Assembly: GCA_002423285.1 (NCBI GenBank)
Contig: DIVF01000038.1
Span: 1 to 49,400, forward strand
DNA from: Micavibrio sp. UBA6139
GTDB lineage: Bacteria > Pseudomonadota > Alphaproteobacteria > Micavibrionales > Micavibrionaceae
DNA length: 49,400 nucleotides
Direction of reading: 5' to 3'
How positions within the stretch are numbered: the first letter of the stretch is position 1; each line of letters starts with the position of its first letter. A program made the translations under genes and the position numbers. The notes below the pieces were generated by a model, which was not told the origin of the DNA, made no database searches, and saw only the letters and a list, made by a program, of their open reading frames with translations. Positions 8,993 through 16,529 of this stretch are shown here, piece by piece.

Positions 8993-9062
8993 TGGCCTTT
9001 TGGGGCTGGGCCGGGCAATGTGTCCCCAGTTTCAACCACCCCCATTTTTAGGAGAAAACCCC

Positions 9063-9626
9063 ATGCTCGGCATCGGCGATACAGTTCCAGAATTTTCCGT
9101 CACAGGTGTAAAACCAAAATTCATGAAGCATGAAGAAAACGGCGTGTCCGCTTTCGAAACCATTACGCAAGAAAGCTTCGAAGGAAAATGGAAAGTTATT
9201 TTCTTCTATCCAAAAGACTTCACTTTCGTTTGCCCAACCGAAATTTCTGAATTCGCAAAACTGAACAAAGAATTCGCTGACCGCGATGCTGTTGTTCTGG
9301 GCGGCAGCGCAGATAACGAATTCTGCAAACTGGCTTGGCGCCGTGAACATGCCGATCTAGCAAACCTGGATCAGTGGAGCTTCGCTGATACAACCGGTTC
9401 CCTGATCGATGGTCTGGGCATTCGTGATTTCGATGCCGGCGTTCCTTTGCGCGCGACATACATCATCGACCCACAAGGCGTTATCCAGCATGTGACCGTC
9501 AATGGTCTGAATGTTGGCCGTAACCCAAAAGAAACACTGCGCGTTCTTGATGCCCTGCAAACAGACGAGTTGTGCGCTTGCAACCGTCCGGTTGGCGGCG
9601 ACGTTCTCGACCTGAAAGCAGCTTAA
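9063..9626 (+). CDS. ahpC: Peroxiredoxin AhpC
   Basis: 187 residues, a typical 2-Cys peroxiredoxin that reduces H2O2, alkyl peroxides and possibly peroxynitrite. The peroxidatic cysteine is Cys57 in DFTFVCPTE. The C-terminal DALQTDELCACNRPVGG contains Cys171 and Cys173, the extra-cysteine arrangement known from mycobacterial AhpC that is recycled by AhpD. AGGAGA lies 9 nt before ATG 9063; an upstream open frame is not preceded by such a site and lacks family similarity. Codon use is strongly biased, as in highly expressed genes. It is followed by ahpD after a terminator-like hairpin, and regulated by the OxyR sites at 8956-8992. Confidence 0.96.
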   Translation: MLGIGDTVPEFSVTGVKPKFMKHEENGVSAFETITQESFEGKWKVIFFYPKDFTFVCPTEISEFAKLNKEFADRDAVVLGGSADNEFCKLAWRREHADLANLDQWSFADTTGSLIDGLGIRDFDAGVPLRATYIIDPQGVIQHVTVNGLNVGRNPKETLRVLDALQTDELCACNRPVGGDVLDLKAA

Positions 9627-9640
9627 TTTTAAGCCGACAC

Positions 9641-9676
9641 AAAGGGTGCGGCGGCATGGCTGCCGTACCCTTTTTT
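9641..9676 (+). terminator. Intercistronic terminator/attenuator between ahpC and ahpD
   Basis: AAAGGGT at 9641-9647 pairs with ACCCTTT at 9667-9673 and the stem continues inward with CGGC/GCCG, giving about 12 pairs. Six T follow at 9671-9676. The hairpin lies 14 nt after the ahpC stop and 28 nt before ahpD. It should end most ahpC transcripts while letting some continue into ahpD. Confidence 0.75.
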
Positions 9677-9704
9677 CTGATAAAATTTCAACAGGAGATT
9701 AAAA

Positions 9705-10256
9705 ATGACCATCGAATCCTTGCAAGAGATGATTCCTGATTACGCGAAAGATCTGCGTTTGAACCTGTCCACACTGGCTGGTGAAGAAATTCTGAACGCG
9801 CAACAAAAATGGGGCACGTTCTATGCCACAGCACTCAGCACAGGCAATGCTGAAGTTATTCGCACGATGGAATCGGTTGCCGCACAACACATCACGCCAG
9901 AAGCAATGAATGCGGCCCGTTCCGCAGCATCCATCATGGCGATGAACAATGTGTACTACAAATTCGCAGGCATGATGGGTGAAGCCTATCAAACCATGCC
10001 GGCAAAGCTGCGCATGAACGTCATTGGTAACCCCGGCGTTGATAAAATTGACTTCGAAATCTGGTCCCTGGCGGTCTCTGCCATGAATGGTTGCCAGTTC
10101 TGCGTTCAGGCGCACGAAGCAAAAGTGATCGCCCACGGCATCACCCGCGAACAGGTTCAGGCATCGGTGCGGATTGCCGCCGTTGTGAATGCTGTTGCGG
10201 CGACCCTCAATGCGGAAAGCGTACGCGGTGCACAATCAATGGCTGCTGCGGCGTAA
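9705..10256 (+). CDS. ahpD: Alkyl hydroperoxidase AhpD
   Basis: 183 residues, an all-helical carboxymuconolactone-decarboxylase-fold protein that serves as the lipoamide-dependent reductant for AhpC. The active site is intact: Glu118, Cys130-x-x-Cys133 (NGCQFC) and His137, at the same numbers as in the mycobacterial enzyme. The N-terminus (PDYAKDLRLNLS) and the NNVYYKF stretch also match the family. It starts at ATG 9705 behind CAGGAGATTAAAA. It is the second gene after the OxyR-type operator and ends at a strong bidirectional terminator. Confidence 0.95.
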   Translation: MTIESLQEMIPDYAKDLRLNLSTLAGEEILNAQQKWGTFYATALSTGNAEVIRTMESVAAQHITPEAMNAARSAASIMAMNNVYYKFAGMMGEAYQTMPAKLRMNVIGNPGVDKIDFEIWSLAVSAMNGCQFCVQAHEAKVIAHGITREQVQASVRIAAVVNAVAATLNAESVRGAQSMAAAA

Positions 10257-10272
10257 TTCTTTCCCCAGTTAT

Positions 10273-10309
10273 AAAAATCCCCCGGACCAATGGGTCGTGG
10301 GGGATTTTT
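10273..10309. terminator. Bidirectional terminator between ahpD and mscS
   Basis: TCCCCC at 10278-10283 pairs with GGGGGA at 10299-10304, extended by A5/T5 outside and GACC/GGTC inside. There is a T-run on both strands. It sits directly between the convergent ahpD and MscS-type genes. Confidence 0.88.
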
Positions 10310-11653
10310 TTATTCTTTGTTCAAAATTGATATATCGCGACGCGGATAAGGGATTTTGATCTTGTTGGCTTCAAACGCATCCCACAGAGCCAGTAAAACC
10401 TCGCTTTGAACGCCGGCCACACCATTTTGTGGATCGGCAATGCGGAAAAACAGGGTGAAATCCAGCGAGCTTTCACCAAATGCCTTGAACAGACATCCGG
10501 GGGCTGGGTCTTTCAGGACGCGCTCAACGGATGTCGCGGCCTTTAGCGCAATCTGGATAATCTCATGCGGGTTATGGGCGTAATCAACGCCAAAGGTTAC
10601 GGTCAATGTGATGTCCGTCCCATTGCGCGACCAGTTGATGACAGGTTTCGTCACCAGTTCTTCGTTCGGGATCAGATAGGATTTGCCGTTGGGGGCGGCG
10701 ACTTCGGTGCAGCGTGACCCCATATGGGTGACGACGCCAAAGGCACCGTTATCCATCTCAATCATATCACCCGGTTGAACAGAGCGATCCAGCAGTAACA
10801 TCATCCCGGTAAACAGGTTTGAAACGCCGCGCTGTAAACCAAAACCAATCCCTAAACCGACCGCGCCGGAAAATACCGCCAGCACTGACAGGTTAATGCC
10901 CGCCATCGATACACCGATTAAAATCGCCAGAACAACGAGGAGAAGACGGACAAGCTTCGTAATCAGCAAACGCGATCCTGAAGACATGGCTGGGATTTTA
11001 CCCAGTTGCCGTTCAACGAGCCCCGATAACCCCAAGGCCCCGTAAACCAGCAACATTGTGACAATAATGCATTTCACCACTGTCAGCGCCGACAGGCGGA
11101 AATCGCCCATGGTCAGGGCAATACTGTCCAAGGCCGCGCTGACATCATCTAAAATGCCAAAGATGCTCAGCGCTGCGATGATCCAGACAATCACCGCCGT
11201 AATATGTTGAACCGCGCGGTTATGGATGATGGAAACCGCAAAACGAATGATGAGCGATGCCGCCACCAACCGGGTCATGGCATGAACGAAATAGAAGTGA
11301 ACGCTCAGCTCCGCCGCATGGTGAACCCATTCCGCCACAAACAATAACAGCAGCGTTAAAATCGGCGCCATCATCCGGCGAATTTTATGCAATGCTCCGC
11401 GTAGCGGACCGGGCAACCGTAATCCTTCGATCGTTTTTACCAAAACCGGTTTTGAAAGACGCGCCAGCACGGCCGCGATAATAAACGCCGCCAGCACCAC
11501 CGCACATTGAATGGCCGTATCCACGGTCAGGACATGGGTGGTGATCAGCTCTTGCGCCTTGTCCCCCCAATCCGAAATCACTTTCTCATCCAGAAGCGTA
11601 ATTTCCGGTGCGGCTGGGGTTTCGGCAGTCTGTTCGGCGGATGAATTTGTCAT
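10310..11653 (-). CDS. MscS-family mechanosensitive ion channel
   Basis: 447 residues. Several N-terminal hydrophobic helices precede the pore-helix region AVFSGAVGLGIGFGLQRGVSNLFTG, rich in the Gly/Ala pattern of TM3. The beta domain follows with VQPGDMIEMDNGAFGVVTHMGSRCTEVAAPNGKSYLIPNEELV, then the C-terminal alpha/beta cage. The family opens under membrane tension to release solutes on hypo-osmotic shock. It is longer than E. coli MscS (286 residues) because of extra N-terminal helices, in the manner of YbdG/MscM-type channels. The gene ends at the terminator at 10273-10309; a TetR-type gene lies 70 bp upstream on the same strand. Confidence 0.92.
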   Translation of the reverse strand: MTNSSAEQTAETPAAPEITLLDEKVISDWGDKAQELITTHVLTVDTAIQCAVVLAAFIIAAVLARLSKPVLVKTIEGLRLPGPLRGALHKIRRMMAPILTLLLLFVAEWVHHAAELSVHFYFVHAMTRLVAASLIIRFAVSIIHNRAVQHITAVIVWIIAALSIFGILDDVSAALDSIALTMGDFRLSALTVVKCIIVTMLLVYGALGLSGLVERQLGKIPAMSSGSRLLITKLVRLLLVVLAILIGVSMAGINLSVLAVFSGAVGLGIGFGLQRGVSNLFTGMMLLLDRSVQPGDMIEMDNGAFGVVTHMGSRCTEVAAPNGKSYLIPNEELVTKPVINWSRNGTDITLTVTFGVDYAHNPHEIIQIALKAATSVERVLKDPAPGCLFKAFGESSLDFTLFFRIADPQNGVAGVQSEVLLALWDAFEANKIKIPYPRRDISILNKE

Positions 11654-11723
11654 GGGGGCAGAATAGACAATTTGAAGGAAAAGGGGAAAGGGGTTTTTAG
11701 GCCTCTTTAACCCTATACTTTAC

Positions 11724-12359
11724 TTAAGCCCCCAGCGCATGCGCCGCCATTTCGGGGTAGGTTTCGGCGAAATGGTCATTCATGGCGTCTTCGCCGTTCA
11801 GCAGGCGCAGGATGATGGGACCCATGACGATATCGACGGCGATTTGCGTGTTGAGGTTTTCGCTGAAATCACCGCTTTTCTGGCCAGCGAGGATTGTTTG
11901 CTGGATCGAGTTGCGGCGGCTGTCCATATAGAACTGGTTGAATTGTTGCAGGATTTTCACATCGGATTGTGCTTCGGCCAGCAGATCGGCGATGATCTTG
12001 CCGTTTTTGCCGCGCAGCTGGCGGATCAGGCGGTCGATCTGACGGATCAGGTTTTCACGCGGTGATTCATTCCCAGCGACCAGCATATGCATGTCGAGTT
12101 GTTCAGCGAAGGCTTCGATGACAACGGCAACCTTGTTTGGCCACCAGCGGTAAATGGTTGTCTTGCCAACGGCGGCCTTTTTCGCAATCGCTTCGATGGA
12201 CAGATCGCGCACTGATGTATGGGTCATCAGGCGGCGTGTCGCATCCAAAATGGCGGTGCGTGATGCTTCGCTGCGCGGGCGACCTGCGGTTTTGCGGTCA
12301 TTCTCGGGTGCGGTGTTATCGGTTGTATCAACGCTGTGTAGGTGTTGGCTCATCGCCAT
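11724..12359 (-). CDS. TetR/AcrR family transcriptional regulator
   Basis: 211 residues. The N-terminal helix-turn-helix is AGRPRSEASRTAILDATRRLM...SIEAIAKKAAVGKTTIYRWWPNK, a clear TetR DNA-binding domain with the IYRWW variant common in the AcrR branch. The C-terminal part (about residues 90-205) is the ligand/dimer domain and gives no clue to the effector. Start ATG 12359 is preceded by AGAGGA at 6 nt. An imperfect inverted repeat at 12376-12401 just upstream may be its own operator. It lies between the LpoA-like gene and the MscS-type gene on the same strand; its targets are unknown. Confidence 0.92.
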   Translation of the reverse strand: MAMSQHLHSVDTTDNTAPENDRKTAGRPRSEASRTAILDATRRLMTHTSVRDLSIEAIAKKAAVGKTTIYRWWPNKVAVVIEAFAEQLDMHMLVAGNESPRENLIRQIDRLIRQLRGKNGKIIADLLAEAQSDVKILQQFNQFYMDSRRNSIQQTILAGQKSGDFSENLNTQIAVDIVMGPIILRLLNGEDAMNDHFAETYPEMAAHALGA

Positions 12360-12375
12360 GGGCAATTCCTCTTTT

Positions 12376-12401
12376 ACTCTGATCCTGATTTTGGTCGGAG
12401 T
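12376..12401. promoter_or_regulatory. Possible TetR-regulator operator
   Basis: ACTCTGATC (12376-12384) and GGTCGGAGT (12393-12401) are inverted copies matching at 7 of 9 positions, with an 8-bp spacer. The repeat starts 17 bp upstream of the tetR-type start codon. TetR-family proteins commonly bind such sites in their own promoters. This is inferred from position and symmetry only. Confidence 0.35.
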
Positions 12402-12458
12402 GAGGGTTTACCCGGCCCATTACGAAACGGCAAGGCCTTTTATTTATTTTTTAAAAAA

Positions 12459-13790
12459 CTATTGCGTTACAGCACCTTGGAAGGTCCGGGGGGCTGGGTC
12501 AACAACTACGGCCACGCCGTTTTTGATTTCCAGAACCGCCAAACCGCGCTCCGCCAGCCCATCTGGACGGAAGCGGAAAATGCCATCAATCCCGGCAAAA
12601 CCGTTTGGATTGGTGATGGAGACACGGTCAAAGGCCGGGCTGCCTGCTCTTTGAATACCCGTGCGGGCCAGTACTGCGGCCAAGGCCGTGGCATCATAAC
12701 CAAGGCTGGCCAGACGCGGCGGGGTCATGCCATAGGCATCGCGGTATTTGCCATCAAACGTGGCGCGTGCGCTCGGGTCCGGTGCGGCGAACCAGCCACC
12801 ATTCAGATTTGTTTCCCGCGCCATCGTGCCGTCATCCCATAGTCCTGTGCCAAGGCGGCGGACGGAGGTGGTGTCCAGTTCATAATAGCTGAGCAGATTG
12901 GCAATGGTGTGCGCATCGCTGCCACCGGCGGGTAAGAACACGGCATCAAACGGTGCCGGGGCAAATGTGCCATCAGGTTGTTTGCGGGAATCAAAGCGCG
13001 CAAATTTTTGGATGACGGGAGAAAGACCCGCATCACCGGCACGGAAGCGAACCGTGTCTACCGTTTGCAAACCAGATTGCGGCGCATAGGCGTTATAGGC
13101 ACTCAAGACGGCGTTGCCGTATTCCGTTTGTGGTGCAATGACACCGATATTGCGCAGGCCCTTGGACGCGGCATAGGTGACAACGCGCTGGACTTGGCCA
13201 AAGGGAACAAAGCCCATGACGTAAGTGCTGCCGCCCGCTTGTTTCCAATCTGTGGTGAAGGCAATGACGTTGATATTGGCGGCACTGGCCACGGGTGCAA
13301 CGCTGCGCACTTCATCGGCCAGAAGAGGACCGAGGATCAATTGAGCGCCTTCGGCGACGGCGTTTTCTGCAGCACTATAAGCACCCGACGCGGTGCCCTT
13401 CGTATCACGGGGCAGTAATTCAAATGTGCTGGCGCCGACATCGAACAAGGCCAGCTGCGCGGCATTGACAATCGCTTCGCCCACTTCGGAATGCGGACCG
13501 GACAGCGGAACCAGCAACGCAACCTTGACCTGCTTCGCCGAAAATGCCGGGGCAGGAATTGGCGCCTGGCCGCTCGGGTAAACGGTCAGGCTTGATTGAT
13601 CTTGTGTGACCGGTGGTGTTGTCTTGTTCAGCCATTGATTGCGAATTTCCAGACTGTCCGGATTTTCAGCCGCGACCGGCGTTTGCCCTGCGCGTTCCCA
13701 CGGGTTTGAGACCGAACCACCCGATCCGCCGCCGCAAGCAGACAGAGTCAAAAGGCTGGCAATCAAAAGAGCTGAAAAAAATGATTTCAT
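12459..13790 (-). CDS. Penicillin-binding protein activator, LpoA/LppC-like lipoprotein
   Basis: 443 residues. A lipoprotein signal ends at LTLSAC (Cys19), followed by a Gly/Ser-rich linker and a periplasmic-binding-protein type I domain that begins VKVALLVPLSGPHSEVGEAIVNAAQLAL. The family (LppC/YraM) anchors in the outer membrane and activates peptidoglycan synthases. Alphaproteobacterial members lack the N-terminal TPR domain of E. coli LpoA, as here. It is divergent from rsmI-yraN, the conserved arrangement across proteobacteria, and the intergenic region holds a large inverted repeat. Confidence 0.9.
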   Translation of the reverse strand: MKSFFSALLIASLLTLSACGGGSGGSVSNPWERAGQTPVAAENPDSLEIRNQWLNKTTPPVTQDQSSLTVYPSGQAPIPAPAFSAKQVKVALLVPLSGPHSEVGEAIVNAAQLALFDVGASTFELLPRDTKGTASGAYSAAENAVAEGAQLILGPLLADEVRSVAPVASAANINVIAFTTDWKQAGGSTYVMGFVPFGQVQRVVTYAASKGLRNIGVIAPQTEYGNAVLSAYNAYAPQSGLQTVDTVRFRAGDAGLSPVIQKFARFDSRKQPDGTFAPAPFDAVFLPAGGSDAHTIANLLSYYELDTTSVRRLGTGLWDDGTMARETNLNGGWFAAPDPSARATFDGKYRDAYGMTPPRLASLGYDATALAAVLARTGIQRAGSPAFDRVSITNPNGFAGIDGIFRFRPDGLAERGLAVLEIKNGVAVVVDPAPRTFQGAVTQ

Positions 13791-13931
13791 AGCGGTTCCG
13801 GTCCCGTTTGTGGTGAAGACGCGATATTCTATACCGCTTGCTCATAAAATAGTATGGGGTTTTGAAGGGGGGCCAGAAAACATGGGGCCTCCTTGGACCC
13901 TTTGACTTTAATGTTGGCGGTTACCCCTTGC

Positions 13932-14020
13932 TGTCATCCCCGGCTTGACCGGGGATCCAGAGCTAAAAGGTGAGTTTCGGGGGTTATGCCCCTGGATCCC
14001 CGGTCAAGCCGGGGATGACA
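13932..14020. repeat. REP-like inverted repeat, 29-bp perfect arms
   Basis: Positions 13932-13960 and 13992-14020 are exact reverse complements over 29 bp, separated by 31 nt. Each arm is itself partly palindromic (ATCCCCGG, 5 nt, CCGGGGAT). The TGTCATCCCCGGCTTGACC type of sequence is a dispersed intergenic palindrome in many alphaproteobacteria. It lies in the 333-bp gap between the divergent lpoA-like gene and rsmI (13791-14123), which otherwise holds only their promoters. Confidence 0.85.
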
Positions 14021-14123
14021 AGATAAAAAATTATCAAAAGGCTGCGTAATTCTTTTGTTGGATCATTTGTGCGAGGCGCGGAAATAGGACAAAATGCCCT
14101 CTTATTATGAAAGTAGGATTTCA

Positions 14124-14972
14124 ATGGCGGTAATACGGGCGGTGGAACTTCCGGCGGGGCTTTATCTGGTGGCGACACCGATTGGCAATCTGCGCGACAT
14201 GACCTTGCGGGCGATTGATGTTCTGGGGGCAGTCGATCTCGTGTTGTGCGAAGACACGCGCATGACAGGGAAGTTATTGCAGGCCCACGGGATTAAGGCC
14301 GCGAAGCTGGATGTTTATAACGATCATTCGGCGGATCGCGTGCGCGGAAAAATTTTAGAAATGCTGGCGCATGGAAAGCGCATTGCGCTGGTCAGTGATG
14401 CGGGGACACCGCTGATTTCTGATCCGGGTTTTAAGTTGGTGCGCGATGCGCAGGATTTGGGATTGAATGTGACATCGCTGCCCGGTGCGAATGCGATTTT
14501 GACCGGGATGCAATTATCGGGACTGCCGACGGATAAGTTTTGTTTCCTTGGGTTTTTGCCGCCAAAGGAAAAGGCGCGGTGTGATGTCTTGCGTCAATGG
14601 GCGGATGTGCCGGGGACTCTTGTCGTCTATGAAACGGCACCGCGTTTGATGGATTCCCTGCGTGATATGGCGAAGGTGCTGGGCAATCGCCCGGCGGCGG
14701 TCACGCGTGAACTGACCAAGATGTTTGAAGAGGTCCAGCGCGACACGCTGGAAAATCTCTGTCTGCATTACGCGGCGCAAGGCGCACCCAAGGGCGAGAT
14801 TGTCATCGTCATCGGCCCGCCGGGTGAAAAGGAATATTCGGATGCCGATCTGGAGCGTTTGTTGCGCCGTGCGCTGAATGATATGAGCGTGAAGGATGCT
14901 GCGGCTGCTGTGGCGGAGATGACAGGCTTGCCAAAGAAAACACTTTATACGCTGGCCTTGTCATTGAAATGA
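14124..14972 (+). CDS. rsmI: 16S rRNA (cytidine-1402-2'-O)-methyltransferase RsmI
   Basis: 282 residues. The tetrapyrrole-methylase fold is recognised by GLYLVATPIGNLRDMTLRAI, CEDTRMTGKLL, LVSDAGTPLISDPGFKLV and LPGANAILTGMQLSGLP. RsmI 2'-O-methylates C1402 in the ribosomal decoding centre together with RsmH. An open frame reaches 14094, but ATG 14124 follows TAGGAT at 7 nt and gives the standard N-terminus. Its stop overlaps the yraN start (ATGA), so the two are translationally coupled. Confidence 0.96.
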   Translation: MAVIRAVELPAGLYLVATPIGNLRDMTLRAIDVLGAVDLVLCEDTRMTGKLLQAHGIKAAKLDVYNDHSADRVRGKILEMLAHGKRIALVSDAGTPLISDPGFKLVRDAQDLGLNVTSLPGANAILTGMQLSGLPTDKFCFLGFLPPKEKARCDVLRQWADVPGTLVVYETAPRLMDSLRDMAKVLGNRPAAVTRELTKMFEEVQRDTLENLCLHYAAQGAPKGEIVIVIGPPGEKEYSDADLERLLRRALNDMSVKDAAAAVAEMTGLPKKTLYTLALSLK

Positions 14973-15337
14973 CCTCCTATCAACGCGGTTTAAAAGCAGA
15001 AGAAATGGCCGCGTGGTTTTTACGCTCACGCGGTTATAAAATTTTGCAGCGCCGCTACAAAACCCCCGTAGGCGAAGTTGATCTGATTGCGCAGCGCGGT
15101 GGGTGCATTGTCTTTGTTGAGGTGAAGGCGCGGGGCGCGATGGATGATGCGCTTTACGCCGTTCAACCCAAACAGGCTGCGCGGGTGATGCGGGCGGGTG
15201 AATATTATATGACCCACCATAAACTGACCGGGCGCGATATGCGCTTTGATGTGATTGCTGTGCGCCCACCGCAGCATTGGACAGGGTGGGTCCGGTGGGG
15301 GCGGGTGTTCATTCATATTAAAGGCGCGTTTCTCTAA
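14969..15337 (+). CDS. yraN: YraN family endonuclease-like protein (UPF0102)
   Basis: 122 residues. It has the UPF0102 pattern: RGLKAEEMAAWFLRSRGYKIL, then GEVDLIAQRGGCIVFVEVKAR, which contains the E-D-ExK core of a Holliday-junction-resolvase-like fold, and a C-terminal RFDVIAV strand. The biochemical role in cells is not established. The start ATG overlaps the rsmI TGA, and the rsmI-yraN pair is conserved widely. Confidence 0.93.
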   Translation: MTSYQRGLKAEEMAAWFLRSRGYKILQRRYKTPVGEVDLIAQRGGCIVFVEVKARGAMDDALYAVQPKQAARVMRAGEYYMTHHKLTGRDMRFDVIAVRPPQHWTGWVRWGRVFIHIKGAFL

Positions 15338-15445
15338 TTATGAAAAGATTTATTTAGACCTGTGGCTTTTTAAGGAACCATTTTTGTGGGTCGGGCGTTG
15401 AAAGTACAGCGTAAAAAACCGCCTATAAAAACCGGAGATTCAAAA

Positions 15446-15724
15446 ATGAAAAAAATTCTAACCCTGCTTGCCGTATCCGCTGTGACCCTGACCATTGGCG
15501 CTTGCACCAACCGTGGAAGCAATCTGCCGCCACCGGGGGAATATAAAAACACAACGCGTTCCACAAATGCCTATGGCACGGAAACCGTTCAAACACGCGA
15601 AACCGAAGTTTACTATGATCAGTATGGCAACAAGAGAGCCAGAGTGGAAAGCGAAACCAGCCGCGATCCAGAAGGTCTGTTCAATAAAACAACAACCAAG
15701 AAAACCACCACCTATGTGGAATAA
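15446..15724 (+). CDS. Small hypothetical lipoprotein
   Basis: 92 residues. The lipoprotein signal MKKILTLLAVSAVTLTIGAC gives a lipidated Cys20. The mature part is short, polar and rich in Thr, Tyr, Lys and Arg (TNAYGTETVQTRETEVYYDQYG), with no domain I recognise. GGAGA lies 8 nt before ATG 15446, which rules out the longer upstream frame. It ends at a clear intrinsic terminator, so it is probably a single-gene transcript. Confidence 0.8.
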   Translation: MKKILTLLAVSAVTLTIGACTNRGSNLPPPGEYKNTTRSTNAYGTETVQTRETEVYYDQYGNKRARVESETSRDPEGLFNKTTTKKTTTYVE

Positions 15725-15747
15725 GAACAGCCTTGATGCGATAAATG

Positions 15748-15776
15748 AAAAAGCCCGCTTTGCCGCGGGCTTTTTT
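15748..15776 (+). terminator. Intrinsic terminator after the small lipoprotein gene
   Basis: GCCCGC (15753-15758) pairs with GCGGGC (15765-15770), extended by A5 on the left and six T on the right. Confidence 0.88.
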
Positions 15777-15809
15777 GTGCCTGCGCGATGTTTCTATAAT
15801 AAAAGAGGC

Positions 15810-15837
15810 TCGACCTGTTCGATTTTCGGACTATAAT
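15810..15837 (+). promoter_or_regulatory. Putative sigma-70-type promoter for the BON-domain gene
   Basis: TCGACC at 15810 and a perfect TATAAT at 15832-15837 are 16 bp apart, 54 bp before ATG 15891. A second TATAAT lies at 15795-15800 without a clear -35 partner. This is pattern matching only. Confidence 0.45.
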
Positions 15838-15890
15838 CATCCCTAGAATTGCATTTTCCCACCCCATCTCATTTTCTTGAGGTTTTCACT

Positions 15891-16520
15891 ATGATTTTCT
15901 CCCGCGTGTCTGTTGTGTGTTTGTCTGTAACGGCGGCAATGCTTTTGTCTTCCTGTACGCCGATTGGGATGGCGGCGGGTGCCGGGGCGACGCTGGGGAT
16001 TGCATCGGCGAAAGAGGGCGGGATCAGCTCATCCGCCACCGATCTGCGGATCAAGGCATCGATCAGTGAAAAATGGTTCTCTTATAAGGTCGATACCTTC
16101 ACCAAGCTTAGCCTGACGGTTGATCAGGGCCGCGTCCTGATTACCGGGACCGTCCAGAACCCGGATGACCGCGTGGAAGCGGTGCGTCTGGCGTGGCAGG
16201 TCGGGGGCGTGAAGCAGGTTATCAATGAAATCCGCGTCGCGGATAGTGAAGGTGTTCAAGGCATGGTCAAGGATGGCTGGATCTCCACCCGTCTGCGCAC
16301 TGCCATGACATTTGATAAGGAAATTCATTCTATCAACTACTCCATCGATACGGTGAATGGCATCGTCTATTTGATGGGTGTATCCCGTTCACAGGAAGAG
16401 CTGGATAAGGTTGTCGCACTGGCGCGCACCATTCCGGGTGTGAAGCAGGTGATCAGCTATACCAAGCCACTGGGCCAGCCGGTTGAATCCGGTTTCGCGA
16501 CCACCAACGCACCGGGATAA
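15891..16520 (+). CDS. BON-domain outer-membrane-type lipoprotein (DolP/OsmY-like)
   Basis: 209 residues. A signal sequence ends at LLSSC (Cys22). Two BON domains follow: the first around LTVDQGRVLITGTVQNPDDRVEAVRLAWQVGGVKQVINEI and the second around IDTVNGIVYLMGVSRSQEELDKVVALARTIPGVKQVISY. The dual-BON lipoprotein layout matches DolP (YraP), which supports outer-membrane integrity in gammaproteobacteria; yraP also lies beside yraN there, so the proximity to rsmI-yraN supports the call. GAGG about 10 nt before ATG 15891 fixes the start. It is followed by the SirB1-type gene after 9 nt. Confidence 0.9.
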   Translation: MIFSRVSVVCLSVTAAMLLSSCTPIGMAAGAGATLGIASAKEGGISSSATDLRIKASISEKWFSYKVDTFTKLSLTVDQGRVLITGTVQNPDDRVEAVRLAWQVGGVKQVINEIRVADSEGVQGMVKDGWISTRLRTAMTFDKEIHSINYSIDTVNGIVYLMGVSRSQEELDKVVALARTIPGVKQVISYTKPLGQPVESGFATTNAPG

Positions 16521-16529
16521 TATTCAGCC

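Noticed and set aside
8907..9062. N-terminal extension of AhpC by 52 codons
   Set aside because: It would run through the OxyR operator and promoter; ATG 9063 has an AGGAGA site and gives the normal peroxiredoxin N-terminus.
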